From the NCBI RefSeq assembly GCF_015500075.1, contig NZ_CP045496.1, positions 4,722,001 through 4,786,000 on the forward strand: DNA of 64,000 bases. Reading direction: 5' to 3'. A model generated the notes under the pieces. The model was not told where the DNA came from and did no database searches. It saw nothing but the letters and a program-made list of their open reading frames with translations. Position 1 is the stretch's first letter, and each line of letters opens with the position of its first letter. Source of the stretch: Mesorhizobium sp. INR15. Lineage in GTDB: Bacteria; Pseudomonadota; Alphaproteobacteria; Rhizobiales; Rhizobiaceae. Below, piece by piece: positions 62,940 to 64,000 of this stretch. A program made the translations under genes and the position numbers.

Positions 62940-64000
62940 CTAGTCCAGGTCGGCCACGGCTTCGCCAGCGCCGCCTTCGATACGCTGCGACAACGACGCC
63001 TCCATGAAGTCATCGAGGTCGCCGTCAAGCACGCTCGACGGACTGGTGCTTTCGACGCCGGTGCGCAGATCCTTGACCAGCTGGTAGGGCTGCAGAACGT
63101 AGGAACGGATCTGGTGGCCCCAACCAATATCGCTCTTCGATGCCTCCGTGGCATTGGCCACCGCTTCGCGCTTCTTCAACTCTTCCTCGTAAAGGCGCGA
63201 GCGCAGCATTTCCCAGGCCTTGGCCTTGTTCTTGTGCTGCGAGCGTTCCGCCTGGCAGGCAACCGCTATGCCTGTCGCAAGGTGGGTGATGCGAACGGCC
63301 GAATCGGTGGTGTTGACGTGCTGACCGCCCGAGCCCGACGAACGATAAGTGTCGATGCGAACATCGGATTCGTTGACGTCGATGTCGATCGCGTCGTCAA
63401 CGACAGGATAGACCCAGATGCTGGAGAAGGATGTGTGCCGGCGCGCATTGCTGTCATAGGGCGAAATGCGCACCAGGCGATGGACGCCCGATTCCGTCTT
63501 CAGCCAGCCATAAGCATTGTGGCCCTTGATCAGCAGCGTGGCGGACTTGATGCCGGCCTCTTCGCCGTCATGCACTTCCAGCACTTCGACCTTGAAGCGG
63601 CGGCGCTCGGCCCAGCGCGTGTACATGCGCAAAAGCATCGAGGCCCAGTCCTGGCTCTCGGTACCGCCGGCGCCGGCATGGACTTCGAGATAGGTGTCGT
63701 TGGCGTCAGCCTCGCCCGAGAGCAGCGTCTCGATCTGGCGGGCCTTCGCCTCGCCCTGCATCGAGCGGATCGCCGCCTCCGCCTCGGCGATGACAGCTTC
63801 GTCCTTCTCTTCCTCGCCAAGCTCGATCAGGCCGATATTGTCTTCCAGCGCCTGGGTGAATCCCTTCACCGCCGCGATCCCCTCTTCGAGACCCTGGCGT
63901 TCGCGCATCAGCTTCTGCGCTTCCAGCGGTTCGTTCCAGAGGCTCGCGTCCTCGGCACGCACATTCAGGTATTCAAGCCGCTTTATGGCCTGATCCCAGT
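62940..64000 (-). CDS. prfB: Peptide chain release factor 2, cut by window edge
   Basis: RF2 recognises UAA and UGA stop codons and triggers hydrolysis by its GGQ loop. The visible 353 codons hold EVHAGAGGTESQDWASMLLR, GWLKTESGVHRLVRISPYDS and SSGSGGQHVNTTDSAVRITH (GGQ at 63321-63329), ending EAVADLD. The visible N-terminal end (WDQAIKRLEYLNVRAED) shows that only about 20 residues are missing. The stop-codon-reading tripeptide is SPY, where E. coli has SPF. No frameshift site is expected in the visible part. Confidence 0.95.
   Translation of the reverse strand, partial: WDQAIKRLEYLNVRAEDASLWNEPLEAQKLMRERQGLEEGIAAVKGFTQALEDNIGLIELGEEEKDEAVIAEAEAAIRSMQGEAKARQIETLLSGEADANDTYLEVHAGAGGTESQDWASMLLRMYTRWAERRRFKVEVLEVHDGEEAGIKSATLLIKGHNAYGWLKTESGVHRLVRISPYDSNARRHTSFSSIWVYPVVDDAIDIDVNESDVRIDTYRSSGSGGQHVNTTDSAVRITHLATGIAVACQAERSQHKNKAKAWEMLRSRLYEEELKKREAVANATEASKSDIGWGHQIRSYVLQPYQLVKDLRTGVESTSPSSVLDGDLDDFMEASLSQRIEGGAGEAVADLD

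Overview
The window looks like chromosomal DNA of a rhizobial alphaproteobacterium, most likely Mesorhizobium or a close relative. The evidence is high GC, the arrangement tuf / tRNA-Trp / secE / nusG / rplKAJL / rpoB, a BA14K-family protein, a glyoxylate carboligase operon, Ti-plasmid-type traA/traD genes and many long antisense open frames. The genus is inferred from gene style, not from a search.

Region by region. (1) 1-9036: the rpoB-rplL-rplJ-rplA-rplK-nusG-secE-tRNA-Trp-tuf block, all on the minus strand. Three extra genes sit between tRNA-Trp and tuf: a glycolipid-binding-like protein, a truncated haemoglobin and an exported tandem-domain COG3904-like protein. (2) 9342-18792: a DMT exporter, two small stress-type proteins, tRNA-Gly, tRNA-Tyr and rlmB; the glyoxylate-to-glycerate operon gcl-hyi-glxR with a divergent IclR regulator; two small exported proteins with related leaders; and tRNA-Thr(TGT). 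(3) 18776-37273: an approximately 18.5 kb integrative mobilizable element inserted in the 3' end of tRNA-Thr. It is bounded by a short repeat of the tRNA end and carries a frameshifted tyrosine integrase, traD, a clear oriT, traA and an AlpA-like regulator, but no mating-pore genes. Its cargo is a caspase-fold locus: a secreted metacaspase with a small exported protein ending in a Cys-aromatic hexad repeat, and a divergent secreted metacaspase-TPR gene cut by an IS5-type element. It also holds a fragment of a third caspase gene, an IS481 element and several decayed genes. (4) 37301-47245: transport and catabolism, with a TetR-amidase-binding protein unit and a divergent TetR / ABC importer / metallo-hydrolase operon for an unidentified, possibly polyamine-like, substrate. 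(5) 47380-50316: a large exported protein joining a catalytically dead caspase domain to an intact CHAT protease domain. (6) 50440-57271: a cell-surface glycan cluster with a CatB-type acetyltransferase broken by a second IS5-type element, a GT90 enzyme, two other glycosyltransferase-like genes, UDP-galactopyranose mutase and a UDP-glucuronate-decarboxylase-like epimerase. (7) 57454-64000: housekeeping and small genes, namely NAD kinase, a DEAD-box helicase, an OmpA-type lipoprotein, two GFA-family proteins and prfB, which runs off the window.

The strongest unusual signal is the concentration of exported caspase-fold proteins (two metacaspases, one relic and one caspase-CHAT fusion) and the hexad-repeat partner protein. 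The mobile-element architecture (att repeats, GGGTAA repeats at both ends, oriT, IS target duplications) can be read directly from the sequence.
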